NCBI GenBank assembly: GCA_017625275.1
Contig: JAGALI010000104.1
Location: 1 to 5,181 of the forward strand
Length of the DNA: 5,181 nt
Reading direction: 5' to 3'
Source of the DNA: Clostridia bacterium
Lineage (GTDB): Bacteria; Bacillota; Clostridia; Oscillospirales; CAG-272
Shown piece after piece: positions 5,120 to 5,181 of this stretch (positions are counted from its first letter, which is position 1; every line of letters begins with the position of its first letter). The notes beneath the pieces were generated by a model, which was not told the DNA's origin, did no database searches, and saw nothing but the letters and a program-made list of their open reading frames with translations. The translations under genes were made by a program, and so were the position numbers.

Positions 5120-5181
5120 TACACTGTTTGCAAGTTAAGCCAAAACACCAAAGCACCTTTGTAAATGTGTGTAGGAAAGGC
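5053..5181 (-). CDS. 3' end of an unidentified gene entering from the right edge
   Basis: An open minus-strand frame of 42 codons runs from the window edge to TAA at 5053-5055. The peptide starts AFPTHIYKGALVFWLNLQ and ends INSEEIKSEILSIITT. It has a mixed, protein-like composition with a charged amphipathic C-terminal helix, unlike the plus-strand reading of the same DNA. I do not recognise the family. It overlaps the end of the phosphoribosyltransferase frame by 67 bp, with no terminator hairpin between, unlike the other gene ends in the window. Its stop codon lies within sequence that still reads as phosphoribosyltransferase (the two TAT codons at 5051-5056). This suggests the gene was joined here by an insertion or rearrangement and borrows its stop from the interrupted gene. 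A mobile-element protein is one possibility, but nothing visible proves it. A chance open frame of this length in AT-rich DNA cannot be excluded. Confidence 0.45.
   Translation of the reverse strand, partial: AFPTHIYKGALVFWLNLQTVYQTDEFINSEEIKSEILSIITT

Noticed and set aside
5149..5161. Small inverted repeat CAAAG-CAC-CTTTG as a transposon end or terminator
   Set aside because: The arms are only 5 bp, there is no T run, and it lies within the minus-strand open frame.

Overview
The window looks like chromosomal DNA of a low-GC, strictly anaerobic Firmicute, probably a gut-type clostridium. The grounds are AT-rich spacers with near-consensus sigma-70/SigA promoters, strong AGGAG-type ribosome sites, compact A/T-flanked terminator hairpins, and a flavodiiron/rubredoxin oxygen-defence operon. 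No taxon can be named from the sequence alone.

Layout, left to right: (1) the 3' end of a plus-strand gene with an Ala/Lys/Glu-rich helical tail, possibly an MscL mechanosensitive channel; (2) a perfect 30-bp palindrome that acts as a shared two-way terminator; (3) a minus-strand operon with its own promoter near 2235-2263. It encodes a 595-residue flavodiiron protein fused to a flavin-reductase domain and a short rubredoxin domain, followed 25 nt later by a separate 53-residue canonical rubredoxin; (4) a 152-bp divergent spacer with two promoters and two inverted repeats; (5) a plus-strand MFS transporter; (6) a second two-way terminator shared with a convergent gene; (7) a minus-strand metallo-beta-lactamase-fold hydrolase with all metal ligands, whose start is best placed at 4452; (8) a second divergent spacer with back-to-back promoters; (9) a plus-strand orotate-phosphoribosyltransferase-like gene that loses family resemblance after about residue 150; (10) the 3' end of an unidentified minus-strand reading frame that enters from the right edge and stops inside the phosphoribosyltransferase gene.

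The flavodiiron-rubredoxin operon is the clearest functional unit. The fusion carries, in one chain, the parts that Moorella thermoacetica makes as two proteins (FprA and high-molecular-weight rubredoxin, Hrb). It should pass electrons from NAD(P)H through FMN and rubredoxin iron to a diiron site that reduces O2 to water and/or NO to N2O. The other genes are single-gene transcription units with no clear link to it.

The most unusual spot is near 5057, where the phosphoribosyltransferase coding sequence appears to be cut and replaced by sequence that reads as protein on the opposite strand. This suggests an insertion, a rearrangement or an assembly join. I do not see a convincing new multi-gene system here.
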